In this document: piece by piece, positions 1 through 8,465 of the stretch
Position numbering within the stretch: position 1 is the stretch's first letter
Layout of the letters: the number at the start of each line of letters is the position of its first letter
Source: Cyclobacteriaceae bacterium
Lineage (GTDB): Bacteria > Bacteroidota > Bacteroidia > Cytophagales > Cyclobacteriaceae
Assembly: GCA_016787665.1 (NCBI GenBank)
Contig: JAEUUC010000007.1
Span: 124,001 to 188,000 of the forward strand
Direction of reading: 5' to 3'
Length of the DNA: 64,000 nt
Notes under the pieces: model-generated
Database searches by the model: none
What the model was told of the DNA's origin: nothing
The model's input: the letters and a program-made list of their open reading frames with translations, nothing else
Position numbers and translations under genes: made by a program

Positions 1-1
1 C

Positions 2-217
2 TGCCATGGCCCAATTCAGGAAATGGATGTGGTGAAGCAATACTCGCTACTGACGATGGGCTGGTGCATTGACTGCCATCGCAAAACCAACGTGAACACC
101 AAGGACAATGCCTACTATGACAAGTTGGAGCAGTTACACAAGGCTGCGAAAGGCCAGAAGGCTGCCATGAAAGTGGAGGATATTGGTGGTTTAGAGTGTG
201 CCAAGTGCCACTATTAA
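2..217 (+). CDS. actA: Alternative complex III pentahaem cytochrome ActA, C-terminal end (partial)
   Basis: Only the last 71 residues are in the window. The first two codons read C-H, the end of a CxxCH haem motif, and a CIDCH and a terminal CAKCH motif follow, so three covalent haem c sites are visible. ActA is the pentahaem cytochrome of alternative complex III, a menaquinol:cytochrome c oxidoreductase that stands in for the bc1 complex; its haems lie on the periplasmic side. The frame is open to the window edge, so the signal anchor and the remaining haems lie upstream. The assignment rests on the haem motifs plus actB-actF immediately downstream in the usual order. Confidence 0.88.
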   Translation, partial: CHGPIQEMDVVKQYSLLTMGWCIDCHRKTNVNTKDNAYYDKLEQLHKAAKGQKAAMKVEDIGGLECAKCHY

Positions 218-250
218 TAATGGGTTTCTGATTTCTTTGACTATAGATCT

Positions 251-3200
251 ATGAGCAATACAACCAAAACGTACTGGAAGGGTCTGCCGCAACTGACCAA
301 CGACCCGAACTACGTGAAGCATGCCGATAAGGAGTTTGTTGACCTGGGCGTGGAGCAGGATCCCGGCCACTCGCGCAGGGATTTCCTGAAGATGATGGGC
401 TTCAGCGTAGCTGCGGTTTCCCTCGCTGCCTGCGAAGCTCCGGTGCGTAAGGCCATACCTTATATTAATAAGCCGGTTGATGTTGATCCGGGCATTCCCA
501 ATTATTATGCCTCCAGCTATGTTAATGGTGGCGACTATTGCTCCATTGTAGTAAAAGTGCGCGATGGACGTCCGATCAAGGTTGACGGAAACTCGCTCTC
601 AAAAGTGACGTTGGGCGGTACCAGCGCCCAGGTTGAGGCATCGGTTTTGTCGCTCTACGATAATTACCGGCTGCGGGGCCCGAAAGTTGGCACTGCCAAC
701 GCTGACTGGGACAAGGTGGACAGTGAAGTGATTGCCAAGTTGGGCGAGATTGCCGCTAAAGGTGGACAAATTCGCCTGGTTAGCCAGACTATTCTGAGCC
801 CCAGCACACAACTGGCGATTGCCGCTTTCAAAGCGAAGTACCCCACCACGCAGCACATCCAGTATGACCCCGTGTCGTACTACGGGATTTGGAAAGCCAA
901 TGAAGAATCATTTGGCACGGGTATGATTCCCTCTTACGATTTCAGCAAGGCTAACGTAATCGTGAGTATAGGTGCAGACTTCCTCAACACCTGGCTCGCC
1001 CCAATTGAGTTTTCAAAGCAATACGCAACCACACGCGAAGTCAGTGAAGACAAGCGCGAAATGTCTCGTCACTACCAGTTCGAGTCCAACCTTTCGCTTA
1101 CCGGAGCCAATGCCGACTACCGCACTGCTATCCGTCCGTCACAAGAAGGTTTGGTGGTAGCCGCGCTCTATAATCTACTTGCCGGTAAGGCAGGCGTAGC
1201 GGGTATTTCATCTACCCTTAGTGGGGTGGCCAACCTTGAAAAAGCCGCTGGCGAGCTGTGGGAAAACCGCGGAAAGTCCGTGGTGGTCAGTGGCTCGAAC
1301 GACAAGGCTGTTCAGGTCGTGGTCAATGCCATCAACAACTTGTTGGGCAACTATGGTTTTACCATTCTTCCTGGGCTTCCCGTCAACTACCGTCAGGGTA
1401 ATGACGAGGCCATGGCGGCTTTCATTGCCGAGGCCGAAGGCGGAAAAGTAGACGGTGTGATTTTTTACAACTGCAACCCGGTGTACGATCACCCGATGGG
1501 TGAGAAGTTGGAGAAAGCGATCAAAGCGATGGCTTTGTCGGTGTCAACCTCTTACACCGAGGATGAAACGGCTTCGGCCTGTGCCTACAAAGCACCCGAT
1601 CATCATTACCTCGAGTCGTGGAACGACTTTGAACCCAAGAAGGGACATTACTCGCTTTCGCAGCCGGCCATTACACCGATTTTTAAATCGCGCCAGGCCC
1701 AGGAAAGTTTCATGACGTGGGCCGGTGTGGCCAATGCCGATTACTACTCGTTTGTACAGAATAACTGGAAGACTAAGTTTTTTGCCAACGATAGCCAAGG
1801 CTGGGACTTCCAGACCTGGTGGGACAAGCGTCTGTATGATGGAGTGTATGAGAGTGGCGCCTCTGCCGGTGGCAGCGTATCATTCCGCAACGAAGCTTTA
1901 TCATCAGCCGATAGCAGCATTGGTGCGACCTACAAAGCAAACGCCAGTGGCATAGAGCTGGTAATTGCCGAGAGTGCTACTGTTGGTAATGGCAGCATGG
2001 CCAATAACCCGCTGCTTCAGGAGTTACCCGATCCGATTACGAAAGCGGTTTGGGATCACTACGTAACCCTTTCGCTGAAGGACGCGAATGCACTGGGCAT
2101 TAAGAACGATGCAGAAGGACGCACGCAGTTGGTCAGTGTATCAGCCAATGGTAAAACCGTAAAAGTAGCCGCCCTCGTGCAGCCCGGCCAGGCACAAGGC
2201 ACCGTGGGTATTACACTGGGTTACGGTCGCACCAAGGTGGGTACCGTAGCCGAGAATTTAGGCGTGAATGCCTACACGCTGCTTTCTATGCTGAACGGTT
2301 CTGTGAATTATTCAGCTACCAGCGGAGTGAAAGTTGAGAAAGTCAACGAAGATTTTCAGATCGCCCAGACGCAGATCCACCAGACCTACATGGGGCGGAC
2401 GAATGTGATTCAGGAGTCTACACTGGCGGAGTTCAAGAAAGATCCGGCAGCAGGTCGGGAAAACCCGATGATCACCAAGTGGGATGAGAAAGTAGATGCT
2501 GCTTCCTTGAGTTTGTGGAAAGGCCACGAATATAAGAGCCACCACTGGGGTATGGCCATTGATTTGAACACCTGTACCGGTTGCGGTGCGTGTGTCGTGG
2601 CGTGTAACGTTGAAAACAACGTGGCCCTGGTTGGCAAGCAGGAGGTTATCAACAGGCGTGAAATGCACTGGCTGCGGATTGACCGCTACTACAGCTCAGA
2701 TGCCCAGCCTGGTGATTACGAGGGCTTGGAGCAGGCATCAGAAAATCCGGAAGTTACCTTCCAACCGATGTTGTGTCAGCATTGCAACAACGCGCCTTGC
2801 GAAACGGTTTGCCCGGTAGCGGCCACCACGCACAGTTCGGAAGGTCTCAACCAAATGACATACAACCGTTGTATCGGTACACGCTATTGTGCCAACAACT
2901 GCCCGTATAAAGTAAGACGCTTCAACTGGTTTAAGTACCACGACAACCAGCAGTTCTATCAGGCCAACCCGGCCATGAACACAGACCTGGGTCGCATGGT
3001 GCTCAACCCGGAAGTAACTGTCCGTTCGCGCGGGGTTATGGAGAAGTGCTCGTTCTGTGTGCAGCGCATCCAAACGGGTAAACTCACTGCGAAGAAAGAG
3101 AAGCGTGAGCTGAATGATGGCGAAGTGATAACCGCTTGCCAGGCTTCGTGCTCAACGGGTGCCATCGTCTTTGGTGACATGAATAACCCCGAAAGCCGCA

Positions 3201-3400
3201 TCAGCAAGTTGTTGAAGATTGATCACTACAAGACGGTGAAGAACGCGAAAGGAGAGGAAGAGAAAGTCTTCAACTACGGTATTGACAAGAAGATTGGCAA
3301 TCCGCGGGCGTACCGTGTGCTGGAAGAAATCGGTGTGAAGCCGAACATCTTCTACCTCACCAAGATCCGCAACAAGGACGGCAAAAAAGAAAACGCCTGA
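251..3400 (+). CDS. actB: Alternative complex III iron-sulfur subunit ActB (molybdopterin-oxidoreductase-like plus ferredoxin domain)
   Basis: A 1,049-residue periplasmic subunit carrying the iron-sulfur wire of alternative complex III. Residues 41-47 (SRRDFLK) followed by a short hydrophobic stretch form a twin-arginine export signal. Residues of about 60-750 resemble the molybdopterin oxidoreductase fold, which in this family carries no molybdenum cofactor. From about residue 774 an NrfC-like ferredoxin domain has four cysteine clusters: CTGCGACVVAC, CQHCNNAPCETVC, CIGTRYCANNC and CSFC with CQASC. It is the fused form of ActB usual in Bacteroidota. It lies 33 bp after actA and 35 bp before actC, in the same operon. 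Confidence 0.95.
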   Translation: MSNTTKTYWKGLPQLTNDPNYVKHADKEFVDLGVEQDPGHSRRDFLKMMGFSVAAVSLAACEAPVRKAIPYINKPVDVDPGIPNYYASSYVNGGDYCSIVVKVRDGRPIKVDGNSLSKVTLGGTSAQVEASVLSLYDNYRLRGPKVGTANADWDKVDSEVIAKLGEIAAKGGQIRLVSQTILSPSTQLAIAAFKAKYPTTQHIQYDPVSYYGIWKANEESFGTGMIPSYDFSKANVIVSIGADFLNTWLAPIEFSKQYATTREVSEDKREMSRHYQFESNLSLTGANADYRTAIRPSQEGLVVAALYNLLAGKAGVAGISSTLSGVANLEKAAGELWENRGKSVVVSGSNDKAVQVVVNAINNLLGNYGFTILPGLPVNYRQGNDEAMAAFIAEAEGGKVDGVIFYNCNPVYDHPMGEKLEKAIKAMALSVSTSYTEDETASACAYKAPDHHYLESWNDFEPKKGHYSLSQPAITPIFKSRQAQESFMTWAGVANADYYSFVQNNWKTKFFANDSQGWDFQTWWDKRLYDGVYESGASAGGSVSFRNEALSSADSSIGATYKANASGIELVIAESATVGNGSMANNPLLQELPDPITKAVWDHYVTLSLKDANALGIKNDAEGRTQLVSVSANGKTVKVAALVQPGQAQGTVGITLGYGRTKVGTVAENLGVNAYTLLSMLNGSVNYSATSGVKVEKVNEDFQIAQTQIHQTYMGRTNVIQESTLAEFKKDPAAGRENPMITKWDEKVDAASLSLWKGHEYKSHHWGMAIDLNTCTGCGACVVACNVENNVALVGKQEVINRREMHWLRIDRYYSSDAQPGDYEGLEQASENPEVTFQPMLCQHCNNAPCETVCPVAATTHSSEGLNQMTYNRCIGTRYCANNCPYKVRRFNWFKYHDNQQFYQANPAMNTDLGRMVLNPEVTVRSRGVMEKCSFCVQRIQTGKLTAKKEKRELNDGEVITACQASCSTGAIVFGDMNNPESRISKLLKIDHYKTVKNAKGEEEKVFNYGIDKKIGNPRAYRVLEEIGVKPNIFYLTKIRNKDGKKENA

Positions 3401-3435
3401 AAACTGAATTGAACTACGACTATTGACTAATTGAT

Positions 3436-4815
3436 ATGCAAGTAACTTCCGCGATTCGCGAACCCCTGGTAACCGGTGGCAAATCGGTGGCCGATGTTTC
3501 GGAGGACATTAGCCGGCAGGTAGAAGCCGCGCCCGCCCGTTCTTGGTGGATGGCCTTTGGTTTCTCCCTCGTGCTGCTGCTCTTTGGCCTTTACTGCGTA
3601 TGCATCATGCTGTGGGAAGGCATTGGCATGTGGGGTTTGAACAAAACCGTTGGCTGGGCCTGGGACATCACCAACTTCGTATGGTGGGTTGGTATCGGTC
3701 ACGCAGGTACACTGATCTCGGCCATCTTGTTGTTATTCCGCCAGCGTTGGAGAATGTCGATCAACCGGGCGGCTGAGGCCATGACCATTTTTGCGGTGAT
3801 TTGTGCGGCCAGTTTCCCGGCCTTCCACATGGGTCGACTCTGGCTCGGATTTTACTGGGCGCTGCCGCTGCCCAATGCATTTGGATCACTGTGGGTGAAC
3901 TTTAACTCCCCGCTGTTGTGGGATGTATTTGCGATCTCCACTTACTTCTCGGTTTCTTTGGTGTTTTGGTATATGGGTCTCATTCCGGACTTCGCGGTTA
4001 TTCGCGACCGTGCCGTTGCCATGGGGCACAAAACCCGCGCGTTGATTTATAATGCACTGAGTTTTGGCTGGGACGGGGCTGCCCGTACCTGGAGCCGCTA
4101 CGAATCGGTAGCCTTGATTTTGGCCGGCCTGTCCACTCCGCTCGTATTGTCGGTTCACACCATTGTATCGTTCGACTTCGCTACGTCCGTTATCCCCGGC
4201 TGGCACACTACGATCTTCCCGCCCTACTTTGTGGCCGGTGCGATCTTCTCCGGCTTCGCGATGGTTTTAACCCTGCTGCTGGTAACGCGCAAGGTTTTCA
4301 AACTCGAGGATTACATCACGATCTACCACATTGAGTTGATGAACATTGTGATCATCATCACGGGTTCCATTGTAGGTATCGCCTACATCACCGAGTTTTT
4401 CATTGCGTGGTACGGTCAGGTGCCCGCAGAACAATATGCGTTTATCAACCGCGCCACAGGTCCGTACTGGTGGGCTTACTGGAGTATGATGACGTGTAAC
4501 GTGATTTCGCCCCAGCTTTTCTGGTTCAAGAAATTGCGCACCAACATTGCCGCCACGTTTGTGCTTTCCATCATTGTAAACATCGGCATGTGGTTCGAGC
4601 GCTTTGTGATCATCGTTACTTCGCTTCACCGCGATTACCTGCCCTCGAGCTGGTCTATGTTTTATCCGACCATGTATGATGTCGGGCAGTACGTATTTAC
4701 GTTCGGTATTTTCTTTACGGCCTACTTCCTGTTCTCCAAGTATTTCCCGGTGATCAACATGGCCGAAGTCAAGAGTATTATTAAAGCAACATCAGAACGC
4801 AAGCACCATGGATAA
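3436..4815 (+). CDS. actC: Alternative complex III NrfD-like membrane subunit ActC
   Basis: A 459-residue integral membrane protein of the NrfD/polysulfide reductase family with about ten hydrophobic segments (first at about residues 37-62). In alternative complex III, ActC is the large membrane subunit thought to hold the quinol site next to the ActB clusters and to take part in proton movement. The N-terminal 35 residues are soluble. It overlaps actD by 8 bp, which implies translational coupling. ActF downstream is the second NrfD-like subunit; position and length separate the two. Confidence 0.93.
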   Translation: MQVTSAIREPLVTGGKSVADVSEDISRQVEAAPARSWWMAFGFSLVLLLFGLYCVCIMLWEGIGMWGLNKTVGWAWDITNFVWWVGIGHAGTLISAILLLFRQRWRMSINRAAEAMTIFAVICAASFPAFHMGRLWLGFYWALPLPNAFGSLWVNFNSPLLWDVFAISTYFSVSLVFWYMGLIPDFAVIRDRAVAMGHKTRALIYNALSFGWDGAARTWSRYESVALILAGLSTPLVLSVHTIVSFDFATSVIPGWHTTIFPPYFVAGAIFSGFAMVLTLLLVTRKVFKLEDYITIYHIELMNIVIIITGSIVGIAYITEFFIAWYGQVPAEQYAFINRATGPYWWAYWSMMTCNVISPQLFWFKKLRTNIAATFVLSIIVNIGMWFERFVIIVTSLHRDYLPSSWSMFYPTMYDVGQYVFTFGIFFTAYFLFSKYFPVINMAEVKSIIKATSERKHHG

Positions 4816-5332
4816 AGGCAAACACTATCTGGTTGGAGTATTCAATGATGAGGACGTGCTGCTGCATGGCGTAGAGCACATTCGCGAGAAAGGCGTGCGT
4901 ATCGAAGAAGTGTACACGCCCTTTCCGGTTCACGGGCTTGACGAAGCGCTGGGGTATAAGCGTTCACGCTTACCGATAGCTGCTTTCCTGTTTGGCATGA
5001 CCGGCACCATGCTGGCGCTAACCATGCAGATCTGGATGTTGGGTTTTGACTGGCCGATGATTATTGGGGGTAAGAACTTTGCTTCCCTGCCGCCTTTCGT
5101 GCCGGTAACATTTGAGTTAACGGTGTTGCTGGCTGCCTTCGGTATGGTTGGTACTTTTATGATCGTTAGTGATTTGAAGCCCTACAAGTGGCCCCGCCAG
5201 TTTGATATCCGCAGCACGAACGACAAGCATGTGATGGCCATTGATTTGGCCAGCAACAAACTTTCGAAGGATGAAATTGCCCGCATCCTTAAGGAAAACG
5301 GTGCAGAAGAAGTCAACGAAAAGAATTTCTAA
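4808..5332 (+). CDS. actD: Alternative complex III subunit ActD (DUF3341)
   Basis: A 174-residue protein with a soluble N-terminal part (LVGVFNDEDVLLHGVEHI) and two membrane helices at about residues 57-80 and 97-120, then a soluble C-terminal tail. This matches the DUF3341 family, the ActD subunit that packs at the edge of the membrane part of alternative complex III. It has no cofactor motif. Its start overlaps the end of actC and its stop lies 4 bp before the chosen actE start. Confidence 0.92.
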   Translation: MDKGKHYLVGVFNDEDVLLHGVEHIREKGVRIEEVYTPFPVHGLDEALGYKRSRLPIAAFLFGMTGTMLALTMQIWMLGFDWPMIIGGKNFASLPPFVPVTFELTVLLAAFGMVGTFMIVSDLKPYKWPRQFDIRSTNDKHVMAIDLASNKLSKDEIARILKENGAEEVNEKNF

Positions 5333-5336
5333 GTCT

Positions 5337-5978
5337 ATGCGCAAAGGAATAATAGCAATTGTGTTGGGTGCGGCCGCGGTACTGGCCGGTTGCAAAGCCG
5401 GTGGCGATTACCAGGGTTTGGAGTATGCGCCCAACATGTATCACTCGGTAGCTTACGAACCGTTGAGCCAGATAACGGATGAAAGTGCCGGCACGATTGT
5501 TAATTCATTGGACAACGGTCGTGGCGAATATTTTAATTCGAATAAGTACAACCCGTACGCCATGAACCTGCGCGAGCCCGCCCCGAACACGGTGAAGCGC
5601 GACCCGCGCGGATGGCTGCCGTACCGCGGCAAACGCATCGCAAAAGACAGCATTCCGGCCTATACCGCTAAGCTTTCTAACCCGTTACGCAAGGACACCG
5701 CGCAGGTGGCCGCCTACCTGGAGCAAGGCAAAGTGTTATACGTTTCACAATGCCAGCATTGCCATGGCAAAACGGGTGCAGCCGAAAGCAAGATCGCTCA
5801 GAATTATGCTTTGGGCGTGGCCAACCTGAAAGCGGAAAACTACCTGGGAATTACGGAAGGACATATTTTTCATGTGATCACTTTTGGCGCGGGTAACATG
5901 TTGCCGCACGGCAGCCAGGTTAGCCCGGACGACCGTTGGAAAATCGCCATGTACGTAAAGCAATTACAGAGCAAATAA
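5337..5978 (+). CDS. actE: Alternative complex III monohaem cytochrome lipoprotein ActE
   Basis: A 213-residue lipoprotein: the N-terminus is a short signal peptide ending in the lipobox LAGC (Cys at residue 18). One haem c motif, CQHCH, is seen at about residue 137, with a methionine-containing C-terminal half (GAGNMLPHG) that could give the axial ligand. ActE is the periplasmic monohaem cytochrome that delivers electrons from complex III towards the oxidase. The frame is open upstream to 5241 inside actD, but the ATG at 5337 gives the lipoprotein signal and the normal family length, so it is taken as the start. Confidence 0.92.
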   Translation: MRKGIIAIVLGAAAVLAGCKAGGDYQGLEYAPNMYHSVAYEPLSQITDESAGTIVNSLDNGRGEYFNSNKYNPYAMNLREPAPNTVKRDPRGWLPYRGKRIAKDSIPAYTAKLSNPLRKDTAQVAAYLEQGKVLYVSQCQHCHGKTGAAESKIAQNYALGVANLKAENYLGITEGHIFHVITFGAGNMLPHGSQVSPDDRWKIAMYVKQLQSK

Positions 5979-5999
5979 TAACGACATAGATCAGTTACC

Positions 6000-7346
6000 A
6001 TGATAGCGGACGAAAAATTCGAGTTTACCTCCGGTGCCAAGCGAAAAATCGTATACCTCGCGTTAGCGGGTGTGTTCTTTCTCGGTGTCGGTCTGTGGAT
6101 GGCCATGAGCGATGGTCACGGTGGTGGGCATGATGAACATGCAGCCGTGGTGAATCAGTCGCTGGTGGCGTCAACTAACGCAGTAGGGGCGGAGCCGGAG
6201 GCGGCTGGAGGCGAGCATCATGGAAGCGCACCGTGGCTGAAGCGCCTGTACACCTCGTTGTGGCATAACAATGTGTTCTTTGCCGGCATCGGTGTAATTG
6301 GTTTGTTTTTCATTGCGATTCAGTATGCCGCGCAGGCGGGCTGGTCGGCTCCTATTAAGCGTATTCCGCTGGCCATCGGGCATTGGATTCCCATTGCCGG
6401 TGTGATGATGGTGGGCCTCTGGTTTTTGGTGAAGGGCGATGTGTTTCATTGGACCCACCACGACCTGTACGTAAAAGATACCCCCGGATACGATAAGATA
6501 CTGGATGGTAAGTCGGCTTACTTCTTCTGGCCCTTCGAGGCAGGCGGATTCCCGATCTTTTATGTCATTCGCATGGTAGCTTTTTTTGGGCTGTGGTACC
6601 TGTTCTTCACGTGGATTAAAAAAGAAATGCTGGCGGAAGACCTGAGCGGCAACACCGCCCACTTCTTCAGTGCCCGCAAGTTCTCGGCTATCTTCCTGGT
6701 CATCTTCGGTGTTACCTCTTCGGTTGCCGCGTGGGATTGGATTATGAGTATTGACACGCACTGGTATAGCACCATGTTTGGCTGGTACATGTTTGCGAGC
6801 TGGTGGGTAACGGGTCTGGCGTTTATTACCCTCATTGTGGTGAACCTGAAAGACGCAGGGTACCTGAAAATGGTGAACTCCAACCACCTGCACGATCTCG
6901 GCAAGTTTGTGTTTGCCTTCAGTATTTTCTGGACGTACATCTGGTTCGGCCAGTTCCTGCTGATCTATTACGCCAACATCCCGGAAGAAACCGTCTACTT
7001 CATCACCCGTATGAGGACGGCACCGTACAGCTGGATTTTCTTTCTTAATCTGTTACTAAACTTTGTGCTTCCCTTCTTGTTATTGATGACGAGAGACGCC
7101 AAACGCCAAATGTCGATGCTGAAGGTGGTAACGCCTATCGTGATTCTTGGCCATTGGTTTGACTTTTATAACATGATAACCCCCGGGGTGATGAAAGGTG
7201 AAGGAGGATTCGGGTTTTTGGAATTGGGCTTGCTGATGATTTTCCTGGCGGCCTTCCTGTACATCGTATTGAATGCCCTTTCCAAAGTTCAGCTGGTAGC
7301 CAAGAACCATCCGTTCATGCCCGAGAGTTTGAACCACCATATTTAA
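6000..7346 (+). CDS. actF: Alternative complex III NrfD-like membrane subunit ActF
   Basis: A 448-residue polytopic protein with about ten membrane helices. After the first helix there is a His/Gly-rich periplasmic-type stretch (about residues 38-75, GHGGGHDEH) not needed for the fold. ActF is the second large membrane subunit of alternative complex III and is structurally related to ActC. It is the last act gene; cytochrome c oxidase subunit II begins 24 bp later, so the complex III and oxidase genes appear to share one transcript. Confidence 0.92.
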   Translation: MIADEKFEFTSGAKRKIVYLALAGVFFLGVGLWMAMSDGHGGGHDEHAAVVNQSLVASTNAVGAEPEAAGGEHHGSAPWLKRLYTSLWHNNVFFAGIGVIGLFFIAIQYAAQAGWSAPIKRIPLAIGHWIPIAGVMMVGLWFLVKGDVFHWTHHDLYVKDTPGYDKILDGKSAYFFWPFEAGGFPIFYVIRMVAFFGLWYLFFTWIKKEMLAEDLSGNTAHFFSARKFSAIFLVIFGVTSSVAAWDWIMSIDTHWYSTMFGWYMFASWWVTGLAFITLIVVNLKDAGYLKMVNSNHLHDLGKFVFAFSIFWTYIWFGQFLLIYYANIPEETVYFITRMRTAPYSWIFFLNLLLNFVLPFLLLMTRDAKRQMSMLKVVTPIVILGHWFDFYNMITPGVMKGEGGFGFLELGLLMIFLAAFLYIVLNALSKVQLVAKNHPFMPESLNHHI

Positions 7347-7370
7347 ACCGAAGACGAAATACAACGAGTT

Positions 7371-8450
7371 ATGATGACCTTTTTGATTGTTGCGGCAGTA
7401 GTACTGGTAATAGCCATCCTCTACCTGATCTTCCGAATCGGAAATCTGGTAGGTGTGGTGAAGGGTAAAGAGGGCGATGCGGTCAGCGCAATGAATAACA
7501 CCAATGCATGGCTTTTTATGTTGTTTTTGGTGGCCGGGCTCTCGGTTTTCTTTTGGTATTCCTTCACCTATTTTGCTGACTACACGCTTCCGGTGGCCTC
7601 CGAGCATGGGGTTGTTACGGATGGATTGTTTTGGACCACCATGTGGATTACCGTTGGGTCTTTCACCATCATTTTCATCGGCTTGTTTTGGTTCACTTTC
7701 AAATACAGGTACGACAAGAACCGGAAAGCATCATTCTTTGCCGATAACCATTACCTTGAGTTAACCTGGACGATTGTTCCAGCCATTGTATTGACATTAT
7801 TGATCTTCAAAGGACTTACCGCCTGGACAGATATCACCGGACCTGCCAAAGATGATGCGGTTGTGATTGAATTAGTGGCGCAACAGTTCGCCTGGACATC
7901 CCGATACCCGGGAGTAAAAGATGGCCAGTTGGGCAAGAACAACTACCAGATGATTGATGCCGCGAATGAATTCGGCATTGATCTGTCAGACAAGAATTCA
8001 TTCGATGATTTTAAATCGCTGGAACTTCATCTGCCAAAAGGCCGCGAGGTGTTGTTGAAGATTCGGGCCAAAGATGTTCTGCATTCTGTTTTCCTGCCGC
8101 ACTTCCGTGTGAAAATGGATGCCGTTCCCGGTATTCACACCACGTTCAAGTTTACGCCCACGAAGTCAACCAACGACATGCGGGCGGAGACGGGCAATTC
8201 AAATTTCAACTATGAAATGGCCTGCACGGAGATATGTGGAAAGGGACATTTTTCTATGAAGTTTCCGGTGTATGTGCATGACAGCTATGAGGACTATGTA
8301 GCTTGGATGACGCAGCAGGAGTCCTGGCTGAAACAAAACCCGGATTACTTGAAACGTGTACCAGCCGAATTGCGCGAAGTAGCAATGATCAAGGCGGGCC
8401 TTCCCCTGGAAAGTGTAGCAGCTCCGCAAGTAACTCAAACGTCCAACTAA
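7371..8450 (+). CDS. coxB: Cytochrome c oxidase subunit II
   Basis: A 359-residue subunit with the binuclear CuA centre, the entry point for electrons from cytochrome c. An N-terminal helix at residues 1-22 is followed by two helices of the usual hairpin (about 43-65 and 83-105 and a further hydrophobic stretch near 130-150). The CuA site is visible in the C-terminal cupredoxin domain: a conserved His in HSVFLPHFRVKMDAVPG and the loop CTEICGKGHFSM with both cysteines, the Glu, the His and the Met ligands. No haem c domain is fused. It is 15 bp ahead of subunit I. Confidence 0.95.
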   Translation: MMTFLIVAAVVLVIAILYLIFRIGNLVGVVKGKEGDAVSAMNNTNAWLFMLFLVAGLSVFFWYSFTYFADYTLPVASEHGVVTDGLFWTTMWITVGSFTIIFIGLFWFTFKYRYDKNRKASFFADNHYLELTWTIVPAIVLTLLIFKGLTAWTDITGPAKDDAVVIELVAQQFAWTSRYPGVKDGQLGKNNYQMIDAANEFGIDLSDKNSFDDFKSLELHLPKGREVLLKIRAKDVLHSVFLPHFRVKMDAVPGIHTTFKFTPTKSTNDMRAETGNSNFNYEMACTEICGKGHFSMKFPVYVHDSYEDYVAWMTQQESWLKQNPDYLKRVPAELREVAMIKAGLPLESVAAPQVTQTSN

Positions 8451-8465
8451 GATCTTTTTCGAACT